This document shows, piece after piece, positions 35,867 through 48,675 of a stretch of 64,000 nt of DNA; within the stretch, counting starts at the first letter, position 1; the number at the start of each line of letters is the position of its first letter. Source of the stretch: Allolobophora icterica (taxonomy: Eukaryota; Annelida; Clitellata; Crassiclitellata; Lumbricidae); the NCBI GenBank assembly GCA_963556255.1, contig OY744604.1, positions 72,349,279-72,413,278 on the forward strand. The letters run 5' to 3'. Position numbers and translations under genes: made by a program. The notes under the pieces are model-generated. The model did no database searches. It was not told the DNA's origin and worked only from the letters and a program-made list of their open reading frames with translations.

Positions 35867-38224
35867 TATGATTTTTAATCGTGTGGACTTCTGAGTAAAT
35901 ATTGCCACCTTTAAGATGGCAATATTAACATCTCTATTGCTATTTTAACTAATGATATTTACAGTTGCCCTAATAAAAAGTTACATTTGATTATTACCAG
36001 TAGCCAAGTCATGATTAAGCTGTTACAACTCTGATGGATAATTTCGTATGTTCCAGGGATGACTTAGGTAATGCAATTTATGAAGGTCTTAATTTTTCAC
36101 GCAGAAGTCAGCGGCAATCTGTTTTAAATGCCGCTGCTCATCAAATCGGTGACATACCTATATTTGGGCATACATCCAATTTCATGTCGAAATCCATTAG
36201 CTGAGTGAAAGTAGAAAACAGGCTACAGCAGATCAGAAAGTTGAAGTTGAATTGATGTAAAACAACTGGGATCTCGTTCTTACCCGCATAGCAGAGCTCA
36301 CCGAGACGTTTTAAAACTAAGAAATGCTGTTCTATAGGCTACTCTTACAATGAGTTATAATGGTACTCTTTCAACATGTGACATAGGCTATTCTAAATTC
36401 TTTATTTTGTCTAGATTACCAAAATGTTTAGGTAAGTGTTGCTTATGAATTGATATTGTAACGAACATCGGGTTAAGTTGAAACGCATCATCACATCTAA
36501 CATAATCTCAGCAGATGTAAGGGTAGAATTTCTTAAAATATAATGTACGAAGGAAAAACAACACATTTGATTGTTAATTTTCTTAAGAGATGGAAAGCGT
36601 GTAAATAAATTCTCAATGTATATCTCAAACGGAATAGGTATATCAAAAGAGTTATTCGAAATTACAGATAAAAGAAGCTAGGATATGAGTCATATGACCA
36701 TTACACAAGATAACCAAGCTATTTAATTGGCCTACAAAATTGTCTATGTCTTTGACGTTTTCTTGAATGGTTTATTCTTCTGTGAAACGGAAGATAGTTA
36801 AAACTCCGTTCTCACAGTCACCATCATCAACAATAGCAAGGACCTCATTCCTCTCGCTATTGTATACGTAGTGCGATTTATAGCGAATATCGATCCTGTT
36901 GTTCTCATCCATCTGCGGACCAGTAAAATCGAGGAGATTAAATTCAGAATCTAAAAGCTCGATACTGTTTAGCCGCCAGCTTAGCAACGTGCATCCATAT
37001 ACGCCTGCCTGACAGGCCAGGGTAGGAAAATGGTCGTCACCTGACGACAGTGATGACTTATATTGGCGTATAATCGTGCCATCCATGTCGATCTCCGTTA
37101 AAGTTGTTTCCACATCGTAGTCAGTTGAAACCAGGACAAGGTTTCCATTCGATTTTGGAATTATTTTGTCGATAAACGGACTATCTGAGTGCATCCTTAT
37201 TTGATGCTGCAAGAAACCATTCGCATTGTATATGCATATCACTGGCAGATCATCGTCTTGCAGACCTGAAAAGATTAAACTACCATCTGGAGCCACTGAT
37301 AGAGTAGGGTAAAAAATTTTCATCCACTCATCATTGATGAATGGGGCAATATTAAACTGGTGTTCTGCATCTTTCGTAATGCGTACGATTCTACCGTGAC
37401 TGTAATCATATCCTTCTGCGTGGTGTATATACAGGCAGTTTGATACGTTGCAAGCTGTGAAGCATTCTGGCCATGATATTCTGGTAGCGGGATGACATCT
37501 TTCACCGCTGACATATTGTTCCGGTCGTACACATTAATAGCTAAGTCATGATTCTCTTGCCAGTACATCATAAATATTTCATCTTTCATGGTAGTCATGT
37601 CGTAGACGTCAATCTGGAGTGGGGATTGGTGCAGAATTTCCATGCGAATCGTCCTTTGAGCTAACAAAATAATCACTATGTCATATAAATTTCGCAAAAT
37701 AATGGCAGGTGTTAAACACATTTTTTTCAAAAGGCGACTAAGAACGATCATTTACATACATGCATGCAATTATGTGAAAAACAAGTTAGAAAATTGACTG
37801 TGCTACTCCCAGTGCAATCTACTTCAAGCGTCAAGTAGTATGCAAAATAAACTTGAAACTTAACGTAAACCCGAAACGTTAACATATAATTAAATTGGAT
37901 ACATAATGAGGAAATTAATTACTGAGGTCGTTGAAAATCATTTTTAGGGACATCAGTGCAATGCTAAATTACAGGACAAGTCTGCATAAATCGGACGCCA
38001 TACAACAATGATTGCGTGGAAAATAAGCTGCAGCGTACAGTTACATGTTATATTCTAAAATTTGTTGACGACAATTCCAGTATAAAATTGCATTAAAATG
38101 CCGATGATGTTTGTGGTGATGATGGCAGTCAATGGTTATGGTATCTGGGAATTTATAAAGTACCTCTCGCAGTGCGAATTATTCAGAGCCGCTGTCAGCG
38201 TGTGAGCCTCGCGGAAACAGAAAA

Positions 38225-39290
38225 GACTACGAACAACAGAGAGAGAGACAGAACGGAGAGAAAGAGAGGCAGGGACAGAGAGAGAGACAGATAGAGATAG
38301 ATAGAGAGAAAGAGAGAGAGAGAGAGAGAGAACCCAGCAAGTAGGGTTCCACGCTGTACGAAGGGAAAGGAGTTCCACGTGGATGGGTTCGCGACAGTGA
38401 AAGAACGAGACCCGGGCAGCGAAGATATCAAGCCGTTTCAGGGATGAAAAGAAGCAGAGACAGATTCGCGCATCAGGTCACAAAGGTAGGTTGCAGCTAA
38501 GCCCTGCTGCGCCTTAGAGACTATTGTTAAGATTTTGAAGTGGATACGAGCGGAGACAGGAAGACAATGCAAGACATCAGTCATGTAAATAGAGATGGAG
38601 GAGAACCGAGAACGACGAGCAATGAGGCGAGCTGCCCCGTTAAGTACCGATTGAAGGGCAGAAATACGGACTTTCGGAAGGCCTACCATTAAAGAATAAC
38701 AATAATCAATGCGGCAACAGATCAATGCATGAATGATGGTTGTGAAGACTGCAGGAGAGAGGTATGGACGGATACCTCGCACTCTCCTCAAGTGGTAGTA
38801 GCAGGTGCGAGGAAGTAAGGAAAGGTGAAAAGCAAAGGCTAGTGAACTGTCTATGGTGACTACCAGGTCACGGACATTCGTAGAGTATGAGAAGGTTGGA
38901 AAGTAGCTGAGAGAAGTGAGAAATCGAGTTTAAATAATTTCTGCTTTGTATAAAACCAAATGAGATGGGTTTTAGAGGAGCTAAGGTTCAATCAATTAGA
39001 GAACATCCAAGAGCGAAGATCTTGAGATGGGGAGTCAATGGAGCGAAAAAGAAGCAGTTATTATTCAGCTGGGAACCATGGACTTGAGTTTGCACATCAT
39101 CAGCATAGAGATGTCCAGATGCAAGATGCTTAGAAAAGAGAGAGTGAATGCCAGAGATAAAAAGAAGGTAAAGGATAGGACCAAGAACAGAACCCTGGGA
39201 GACCAAAGTTAACCAAAGGGCGTCCTTGAGGTGTTCAGGATCACCTTTTGCGTGCGGTCAGCGAGATAGGATCTGCGCCAGCAGAGGTAG
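38225..39290 (-). mobile_element. CR1/L2-type LINE fragment, duplicated with the gene
   Basis: This is a paralog of 26935-28000 in intron 3 of copy 4. It keeps SQGSVLGPILYLLFISGIHS, LYADDVQ, RRVRGIRPYLS and NPSTWNSFP, and ends in a (GA)n tract. Confidence 0.82.
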
Positions 39291-39785
39291 TGGTGATGAC
39301 GTTGGTTACGGCAGTGTTAGTGGTAGTGGTGATGGTGGTGGTGATGGTGATTGTGATGATTGAAACCAATTCATTGTAGATATAGTGGTAAATTCTTTTT
39401 TAGTTAAAAAATTAATCTAACATGTGTGTCTAGCGTTTAAAAGGACGTTGTATGCATGCGTGTGTTTTTACCTATGCACGTAGAAACTTAGTATAGCGCA
39501 TTTTCAGTACCTTATGAAAGCACTGCGCGCATACTATTTAAATGGTGTCAAAGTTCATCTGTAATCAGAAATGCCCAGATAGGCTAACTGGGAAAGTTGT
39601 CACTGGTGGACTCTCGCAAACACGAACTTCTGGACGAAAGGAGTCCCGTCCAGAGTTGCAAATTCACTCCTTGTTTACAGTTTCAGTACAAGCCAGTTGG
39701 CTAATATAGAGAACATGCGTTTTCGGTGATAACTCTGAAGTCTATGAGACGTAGATAAATTATTTAAGAAGACTGACAGAGCATT

Positions 39786-39817
<32 letters not shown>

Positions 39818-39818
39818 A

Positions 39819-40174
39819 CAGAGCCGTAGCAACAAAGAACGTGGCCCCCTCCGAACATACGTTCGGGGCCCCTTACAATGCGGAAACTGGAATGCGGTAA
39901 TATACAATATACAGAGTTCATATTATGTATAGATAGTCCTACGCCTACAGTGTACATGTATTCCATTTCCGTATTTACGCAAAACGCTTCTTTCGAGCCT
40001 TGTTCTCCGCAAATTGGTTATTTAATGCGTAGGTAATAGCATTATGTGATGTATCAAAACAGTATCATAATGACTTCACGCCGTTCACGTTTATTTTTTG
40101 CCACTTTTAGGGGCCCCCTTCCTTGCGGGGCCCCCTCCGGTCGGAGGGTACGGAGGGCGGTCGCTACGCCTCTG
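39819..40174. mobile_element. hAT-like MITE in a TA repeat
   Basis: The termini are CAGAGCCGTAGC on the left and, in reverse complement, CAGAGGCGTAGC on the right, flanked by TATATATA on both sides. An 8-bp duplication would fit hAT, though a TA repeat makes the exact target ambiguous. The interior has paired GGCCCC-rich blocks and no transposase. Units 3 and 5 lack it. Confidence 0.6.
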
Positions 40175-41805
40175 TATATATATTATATATATATATCTCC
40201 AGTAGAACAAAATATGTTTTAAAATATGAGCTCTTATGCTATGCAGCGAATTGAGCAGTAGAGAGAATACTTGATATGCACTGTCAGTAAGAAGATCAGA
40301 CGACGAGGCAGTGGCCTGGCCACCCCCACATCAAATTTGAATCTTTAATGAACTAACCAGTATCGTCTAGAGTCCTGCGGAGTTCATTTCGAAAGAAGTT
40401 GGTCGCAAGGATGTCGCTCCATTCAGAACAGACAGTTCTGAGTCTACTTATCACTGGGTCAACTTTTTCATTCCACACACTTTTGGCCAGCTTCATACCT
40501 TTCACTTCCATGACAATGGCTTTAATGAGGATACACTCAATTAGCTCGATCGGTAGATCTTGCAGCTGCAGGTAAAGTTAAAACATATCACATAATCTTC
40601 CGCACCCTAGAACTCCTCAGCACAAAGTATACGAAATGGAAGGATCTTTTAGGCCGAGCCTTAAACACAACAGCAATCCAAATAGATGGCACTTCTGAGA
40701 ATCGACCTACGTACGCTTACAGGTTAGTTTCACTTAAAACTTGAACACAAAGTTGACGCAGCGTCACAAGACTTCCTTCTTATTTCAAAGCTGAGGGTGG
40801 CTAAGTGGCGTTTTCAGAAGTTAACTAGGAGGATAGTTTAAAAAGGTCACACCTATCTATGCCAATTTTTTCTTGCTTGTCATTAGTTTACAGCATAAAT
40901 GCTTCATCTTTCTCCAACGACTGTTTATTTATTACCAGGATGCACTGAAACTATTACTTTATTGAGACAAATTTTCACCAGATTCCTCAAAAATTACATA
41001 TCTTTCTGAGGAAGTAACTACACAAAATTTAGCTCAGCACGCCGAAAGCCCCGATGGAAGAATCACATAATGAAGGTAACAATTACTAAGAAAACAAACA
41101 CGGATCGCGAAAACAGGCCTATTACGTTTGCTGAGTATAAATTCGATCTCATTTTGAGATATTACGCTTTTTTTTTACAAAACTCCTTGTGTAAAGTCTG
41201 ACTACTTTCACGAGCTAATGAAACAGTTTGACTAAAGAAGAAGCATAGAAAATGTCGGTCGATAAGCTACACTCGTCATGCAATTGACAAAGTTTAGATC
41301 CATAGATGATATGTGACTTGCATTTGAATGTCATGTACATGTAGCTTACCATCGTGTCACTCAATGATGAGAGTTTTGGACGTTTAGCATCTTGTTGGAA
41401 TACTGCTACAAGAGAAAAAATGCAATTATCTCTAAATTAATTCTTGCATAGAATTATATGCTATAATTTACGCATGTAATTGTATTTTTATTATATGGCT
41501 ATATTATTGCTATGTTCTGACTAATCTTAATACATGTAAGTGTTCCTTATGAAAACTGGCTGAGTTGGAATAACATCTGCTAAGCGTAGGAATACTATTA
41601 ATAATTTCTCAGCATTAACTTACAATCTGAGCCTTCATTCGTTTTCTCGTCATCGCTGGATGATTCGGGTGATGTTCGTTTCTTCGACATGGCGTGAGGA
41701 AAGTACTAATATCTACAGAAACCCTGGAAATACATTCTTTATAATTGTATTTAATTTAAAGAAGGAATCGAAGTTTTAACATAAAGGACGTTTCAACACG
41801 AAAAA

Positions 41806-41842
41806 TGACGTCTGGATATTATATAACTACATTGTGACGTCA
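41806..41842 (-). promoter_or_regulatory. Paired CRE-like sites upstream of copy 4
   Basis: TGACGTCA at 41835-41842 is 145 bp before the start codon, and TGACGTCT lies at 41806-41813, as in copies 3 and 5. Confidence 0.55.
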
Positions 41843-41942
41843 CACTTTAGATAGTTCATATTCATTGATACTATGCTAATTAATAAATAATTGTAACCGG
41901 TTTGTCCTCAATCGCATGCGGTCACAGAGGCATAGAAAGTAG

Positions 41943-42430
41943 ATTAACGACATAACATAACATAACATAACGTTTATTGGTCCAATACTGTAATACAGAA
42001 TTTGATTTTTTTAAACATGAAAATTAAACAGGCAATCTAATCAACTAATGTAGTATAACATTAAGCAAAGAACATGTTCTAAGTAAAATATGGTTAAACG
42101 CAGTGGAACACAATGGGAACCCAGAAGGGATGTGGTCCCGCTAAGAAGGGTGAAGCAGCTTGATGGCAGTCGAGTTACAAGTTAATAGTGAAAGTAGTTG
42201 GCCTACTTGTGTTGAAGGTAGCGTAGAAATTTGTTCCAGAATAAAGGTCCGATCACTGCAAAACTTACATGTTGCATTGTGGAAGTACGAGACGGCAGAA
42301 CAACAAGATTAACGTGGGTTGTAAAACGAAGAGATCTGTGACTAGGCAATGTTCACTTTGGAAATCATAGCTCTATGAGGTTGAATGGAGACCAGGCAGC
42401 AACGCGTCATCATTAGGTTCTTAAACTCAA
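41943..42430 (-). mobile_element. LINE 3' end with (TTATG)n tail
   Basis: This is a paralog of 30208-30690 in the same place upstream of the copy 4 promoter, with the FAVIGP-type block changed and partly decayed. Confidence 0.6.
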
Positions 42431-42524
42431 TGGGCCTGATTATTATTGTTTGTTGTTGTTGTTGTTATTATTATTAATAATATTTTCCCCCCGAGGTACA
42501 TATGATCCCTCGGCAGTATTATTA

Positions 42525-42624
<100 letters not shown>

Positions 42625-42635
42625 TTATTATTATT

Positions 42636-43962
42636 ACGCGCACGGCCCCGGAATCGGCAATGCTCTTAGGAGCACCGCTTTCCACAGAACTTGCCCTTCA
42701 GACCGCCCTAGAAACCCGGGTGAAGGAGCTGGACAGGGCTTTAAACAGACTGTTTAATAACGCGGCAAGACGCTCTGCTAATTCTAAGAAGCTCTCTAGG
42801 CACCCCTAAACTAATATACACACTCCGCTGCACGCCATGTACGAATGACCCCCGATTGACAGATTATGACCGTATCCTGCGGAAAGGTCTGGAAGACATT
42901 CTTAACATCACCTTCACCGAACCTCAATGGCTGCAGGCCACTCTACCTATCGACTTGGGCGGTCTGGGCATACGAAGGGTGTCGTCGCTGGCACTACCCG
43001 CCTTTTTGGCATCAGCCGCGGGCACCCTCGCTCTCCAGTCCAACGTCCTTGATGGGACCGCTCTCCAGCCCGACTTGCACTTCGCGACGTCAGCTTTGCT
43101 GTGGCAAGCGGAAACAGGCATTACAATAGCTGACGACTTCCCTGTACACATCCAATCCAAATGGGACAGACCGCTCTTTCAACAGTTGCTCCAGGAGATA
43201 AATAGTGTACTAACGGAGACGGAAGCACAGGCCCGACTGAGAGCCGTTTCCGCCCAACACGCCAGCGACTGGCTTCACTGCTTGCCGATTACATCTTGCG
43301 GTCTAAGGATGAGCGACGAAGCGATCAGAGTGGCGGTTGGCCTACGTTTGGGAGCCAACATCTGCGAACCCCACACATGCGCCTGTGGTGCATTGATCAC
43401 TGCTAGAGGCACACACGGCCTGTCATGTACTCTTGGCTTCGGTCGATTGGCCCGCCATGCCGCCCTTAACGACCTGGTCTGCCGCAACCTAACAAAAGCT
43501 GGGTTTCCGGCAGTCAAAGAACCACAAGGCCTTTTCCGTACGGATGGCAAGAAACCGGACGGCATTACCCTCGTTCCATGGAGGGCGGGTCGGAGTCTGG
43601 TGTGGGACGCCACAGTTGTGGACACGCTCGCGGCATCTTACTTACCCGCTACAGCCATTCAAGCCGGAGCGGCTGCCGAACTTGCTGACAGCAGAAAGAA
43701 CGCAAAATACAACGCGCTCCTTCATACTCATTTCTTCGTCCCGCTGGCCATAGAAACGCTTGGCCCCATCAACAGCAGAGGCCTTGCCCTCATCGCAGAC
43801 ATTGGCCGCCACCTCACTCAGATCACAGGCGAAGCCCGGGAGACCAGTTTCCTGTTTCAACAACTGTCGGTGACTGTCCAGCTGTTCAATGCTGTGGCTT
43901 TCAGCGGTTCTTTCACCAAAACGCTTCCCGCAATCAAAGAAATATAACAGTTTCAGGTCAAT
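42636..43962 (+). pseudogene. Dong/R4-like LINE, C-terminal ORF with REL-type nuclease
   Basis: A 5'-truncated non-LTR retrotransposon. The first 170 bp read as reverse transcriptase thumb, with stops near 42807-42848. From 42856 a 363-codon frame is open: LPIDLGGLGIRRVSSLALPA, then a zinc-knuckle-like CACG ... HGLSC with RLARHAALND, then KKPDGITLVPWRAGRSLVWD, and finally ETLGPINSRG and FLFQQLSVTVQLFNAVAF. The PD followed by D 16 residues on, after a CCHC-like motif, fits the restriction-like endonuclease of R2/R4-type LINEs. Dong of the silkworm, an R4-clade element, is known to insert in TAA repeats, matching this location. It is oriented opposite to the other fragments and its own 3' tail is not recognisable. 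Confidence 0.75.
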
Positions 43963-43974
43963 TATAATAATTAC

Positions 43975-44011
<37 letters not shown>

Positions 44012-44013
44012 TC

Positions 44014-44490
<477 letters not shown>

Positions 44491-44496
44491 TTTTTT

Positions 44497-44690
44497 GTTT
44501 GTCCCGAGGTAGTAAAGATCCCTCGGGCTGTAAAAGAAGATTAAAAACAGTTTATTGGTTCTCGTCTCCGACTTCGTGCCCAAAAGTGCCTGCAACGGAG
44601 AGGCGCTGGAACAGAGAGCTGGTTTCCCTTGGGTCTCCCGAGATTTGGCTCAGAAGACGTCCAAGGTTGGAGAGGAACGCCTGTACTCCC
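44497..44690 (-). mobile_element. Dong/R4-like LINE 3' fragment with perfect hairpin
   Basis: On the minus strand, GDPRETSSLFQRLSV-like coding is joined early to a different 3' UTR that ends in the fully paired arms CCCGAGG (44527-44521) and CCTCGGG (44509-44503). It is a second subfamily of the LINE in this cluster. Confidence 0.65.
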
Positions 44691-44699
44691 ACTTTTTAA

Positions 44700-45977
44700 A
44701 CAATGCCAATCAATATTTTATTATGGTGCCTTCTCAGAGAACGCAATCACCACCAAAAGTACGAAAATACTTCGATACACAGGTAAACCGAGAGCCAAAA
44801 TTAATTAGAATACTGGCAGGGAATATGGTCAAAATGGGCGCCATGCGAAAAGCTAAAGTGGAGAGGAAATTGGTACCCCCCACTTTTTAGACCAAAGTAT
44901 TGGTGCCCCCCACTTTTTAGACTAAAGTTACGCCCCTGGAAGGAAGGGAAATGGGAAGAAGAAGGGTCGAAAGGGAAAGTTTCTCCAATGACTTATGAAG
45001 GAAAGACGCCCCTGGGTATAAGTAGCCTATTATCAATGCAAGACAGAAGCTCACATTTTACAAAATCTTTGTTGTATAGAGTTTCAGTGGTTGAATCAGG
45101 AAAAACATTAAACGGCAGATACTATATGCGATTCTAACGTTTGGCTCACGATTGTAAACTGTTCGAAGAATTGTGAGTCAGAATCCGGGGAGGTCTAGCC
45201 GAGGAGACAGCATGGTGCAACGGTGGTAATAAAAAAAAAATTGGTCGTGCTTGTTCCATATGAGAAATATTTGACCATAATATATTTTACTTCGTTGGCC
45301 GATAATCCCTAATCAATAGGTCCTCGCCGTATTTATTGAATCAATCGAACGTAGCAAAACTCCCCAAAAGACACAGTTTAAGTCTTCAATTAAAATTGAA
45401 ACGAAAGGTTCCAAAAACAGGTCGACACTTTTTGTTTCATACATCCGAAACCAAACGCTCAACAAATTTCACACATATAGGCCTACTTGTGTCAGATTTA
45501 GTGTCCGAACCTACACCTCAACACTACCGTGCAATGAATTCTTAAGAAATCTTGCTAACTAATTATTAATAATTATTAACGAGTCATCATAGGTTCTTTT
45601 CACACAACCCTATCATCTAGGAAATTAACGCGCGAGCCGAGACCTCAACAATCTATCACACTTAAAATCTCTGCTGTCACAGAAAATATAAATAATAGAA
45701 AAAATATAGGATGTAAGACATCAATTCAAATTTTACTCTGAGAACGTTTTAACTTAGAAATCATTATAGTTTTTGTATTATTACCTTAATACGCATTTTA
45801 CATATCCACATGACTGAAGTAAAATAGTCTAACAGGTCGAACAGACATTACATTATTTTCATTGATACTTTACAGAAATAAAACACTTGTATGTGCGAAT
45901 AAGACATAAGACATATTTCGTCATGGTTTAGTGGAGTTGCACAGCTACATAACTATGCAATTTAATTATCATTACAG
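44700..45977. other. Intergenic block, no gene recognised
   Basis: The first 250 bp hold a doubled phrase GGTGCCCCCCACTTTTTAGA (about 44880-44925). From about 44945 the DNA matches the block at 33000-34047. No gene is supported. Confidence 0.45.
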
Positions 45978-46018
45978 CTTTTGATCCAACTTGCGACTTG
46001 GAATTTGTAACGGTGTAG
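45978..46018 (+). pseudogene. Ig-like exon relic, internally deleted
   Basis: It keeps the same acceptor and the same 111-bp deletion as 22804-22844, with TAG at 46016-46018. The full version is at 34048 and 59504. Confidence 0.5.
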
Positions 46019-46266
46019 ATACCAAAAAGCTGGGCAATCAAGCACAGAATAAATGGAATGGCGTTAAAGAAACTTTCTCATGCAAACCGTGGATGCGAGG
46101 CTACATGCCTTGCAGACAAACGCGGTTTTAAATGAGGGACTGGGTTCTAGCGGCATCACAATTTTCACTTTAAAGGACAGACTGGACATTCTATGTATGC
46201 ATCACAAAAGTCAAGCAAGCTTATATCCCGAAACATATTTTGTAACTAGTTTATGTATTCAGCAGG

Positions 46267-46560
46267 GGATGCTCCATAGTGTAAGCTTAGTGATTATCGG
46301 TCTGAACTGTCAATCGAGAGGTCGGGGAGGAGGTAAAATCCCCGCCACGGCAGAAATTTGGTTGGCGATTTCTGCTCCAACTGCACCCCCTAATGAGTAC
46401 ACTGTCGATGGGAAGATGAGACGGCGAGGGAGAGGAGTAGCAACCCTCTCTCATATAGCGAGGCTAAGAAAATGAAGTCGCTGACTTATCATACCCATGG
46501 CTGCCTCAGGGCTAACTTAAGGGACTGCTCTTCTTCTTCCTTTGTTCTTCTTCTTCTTCT
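46267..46560 (+). mobile_element. SINE family 3 copy
   Basis: This is a paralog of 34395-34690 with the same rearranged A-box region and a longer TTC tail (46529-46564). Confidence 0.65.
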
Positions 46561-46970
46561 TCTACTTATGCACTCAGTGAGGTAGAGGGTCGCAAAGGTT
46601 GTAATAACTATAGACCTACACACCATGACTTCACATGAAAAAATGTGACGGTTTTAAAAGCATATGCCAAAACGTCTGTCTGTCTGTCTGCGACATAGTT
46701 TGGATACAATTAACAAAGCATAAATGAATTTATGCATGTATTTTCTGTCTGTGTTTCTGTCTAAATCTCTTTCTAGCTTTCTATCTACATTTATTCATCC
46801 TCTTCATTTGTCCACCTGTCTGAAGACAGATGTTGACTCAGGTCGTCAATCCTGTCACCAAAGCCTCAGTCTATTCTGCAGCTACTCGGAAATTGCCCTC
46901 GGTCATCATTTAGAGAATGGTAATATTTTAGAAATTCCTTCTCGCTTCCTCGTTTCTTTTCACTTTAGTG

Positions 46971-47828
46971 CAGTGTTGTGAACAAGACCAAAACCGAAGA
47001 CCAAGACCGAGACCAAGACCGCATGGTCCAAGACCAAGACCGCATGGTCCAAGACCGAGACCGAGACCAAGACCGCATGGTCAAAGACCGAGACCGCATG
47101 GTCCAAGATTGAGACCGAGACCAAGACCTTGTGGTCCAAGACCAAGATCTGAGCCTCAAAACCAATACCGTAAACGCCATTCTCGATTTAAGTGTAACAT
47201 AATCCCATCATTCAAATCAAATGTTTAATACATTTTATAAGAACTAATTTAAATCACATAAGGGTTTGTCCCCAAGTCTTGCCCTGTGAGGTATCATGAA
47301 GAGTTCACTACAGCTAAACACCATCTCAACAGGAGCAGATGTTGATGGGATGGGAAAAAACTAACGATCGCAAAGACCAGCAAAATATCGACAACAAAAT
47401 TTAGCAAATACTCCACACTCCACTCTCGATCCCAAAAAAAAGCTGTGCTGGCTTTAGGTATAGGCGATATAGGTGGCTGCCTAGAGCGGCATTTCTCAAG
47501 GGGCGGCAAATTCCGGCAAAATAAAAATAATATATATATATAATAAGAAATTAAATGGATATAATGTTTTTAGTAAGGGGCGGCATTTTTGCCCTTGTTG
47601 CTTGCCTATAGCGACAAAACTGTCAGAGGCCGCCTCTGCACCCAAGGCCGAGACCAAAGGCAAATGACCGAGACCAGACGCCCAAGACCAAGACCAAGAC
47701 CGCACCTTTAAGACCAAGACCAAGACCAAGACCGGCACATTCAAGACCAAGACCGAGACCAAGACCGCATGTTTTCGGTCTCGAGACAGTCTCGAGACCA
47801 AGACCGCGGTCTCGAGACCCCATCACTG
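46971..47828. mobile_element. hAT-like non-autonomous element with AAGACC arrays
   Basis: The termini CAGTGTTGTG and, in reverse complement, CAGTGATGGG are flanked by an exact 8-bp duplication CTTTAGTG (46963-46970 and 47829-47836), typical of hAT elements. The ends are filled with hexamer repeats of AAGACC/GAGACC (46980-47150 and 47640-47815). The middle holds a second element-like piece rich in GGGGCGGCA (about 47450-47635). The empty site is seen in unit 3 at about 35088 and in unit 6 at about 60610. No transposase is present. Confidence 0.8.
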
Positions 47829-48339
47829 CTTTAGTGCATCTATTCTCGCATATTTTGTATCGTAGACGTCGAGGTTCACATGGTTGTGCAAATTGACTCT
47901 CCTGAACCGTGTTTATGAGTAGATGGAAAAGCCTGTTTAAAACGCGAGCGCTTGTTGAAATGCATACAAACTGGACCAGGATCAGGTGATCTATGTATTT
48001 GAGTCCTCGATGTCTAACCTTACGTTTTCGGATTCGGACTTTCTGTGGGGAATCCATGCAACGACCCTGTACACCTATTGTGCAAACATACCTTGGTCAC
48101 CAAGCAGTATAAATATTGATACCTCGGCAAGGCAGAAAGTAAAGGATATATATCCTGTGCCTTACTGGTCCAGTGTTCTGGACCTAATGTTTCACCTGTT
48201 CTCACTCAAGGTCCAAAGAAAAAACAAAATAAGCGCTTGTTCTCCGTTCAGCGGTTGATTATTTCGAAACTAACCTACTTCAAGTTTTCTGATATTGTAT
48301 CAAACTTTATATATCATTCAAAATTTTAAAAATATAAGG

Positions 48340-48539
48340 CACAGTATCCGATTGGTTAGAGCGCCCAGCATGCAACGTTGGGGTATGAGTACGAGCCTCC
48401 CCTGAAACGGTTACCATGTATAGACCTTCAGCAAGTCCTCCGGGCACAGTTGATATCTTCTTGTATATATGTATGTCCGTATGTCCGTATGTATGTATGT
48501 ATGTATGTATGTATGTATGTATGTATGTATGTATGTATG

Positions 48540-48573
<34 letters not shown>

Positions 48574-48675
48574 TGTATGTATGTATGTATGTATGTATGT
48601 ATGTATGTATGTATGTATGTATGTATGTAGGTATGTATGTGTGCATGTATGTATGCATGTATGTATGTATGTATT
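48340..48675 (+). mobile_element. SINE family 2 with (TATG)n tail
   Basis: The head is GATTGGTTAGAGCGCCCAGC, then TAGACCTTCAGCAAGTCCTC and a (TATG)n tail at 48463-48675, the longest in the window. The pre-head sequence CACAGTATCCG is the TA-only version of a site that has TAGGCCTA at 61121. Confidence 0.75.

Larger units (their letters stand above)
36772..41690 (-). pseudogene. F-box/beta-propeller gene, copy 4 (1-bp deletion)
   Basis: Exons are 41690-41624, 41405-41350, 40565-40358 and 37660-36772. Splice sites and exons 1 to 3 are intact; exon 1 has one extra serine codon, shared with copy 5. Exon 4 is 889 bp against 890 bp in copies 3 and 6. One T is missing in the run at about 37481 (GATATTCTGG against GATATTTCTGG in copy 6), shifting the frame just after VIPLPE. 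Downstream the old frame stays open to the normal stop, so the loss is recent. Exon 3 is near identical to copy 3, while exon 1 and intron 1 match copy 5. A sequencing error in a short T run is the main alternative to a real null. Confidence 0.8.

Noticed and set aside
46965..47228. Arg/Pro-rich or Ser/Trp-rich frames in the AAGACC arrays
   Set aside because: They are repeat-driven and lie inside a hAT-type element.
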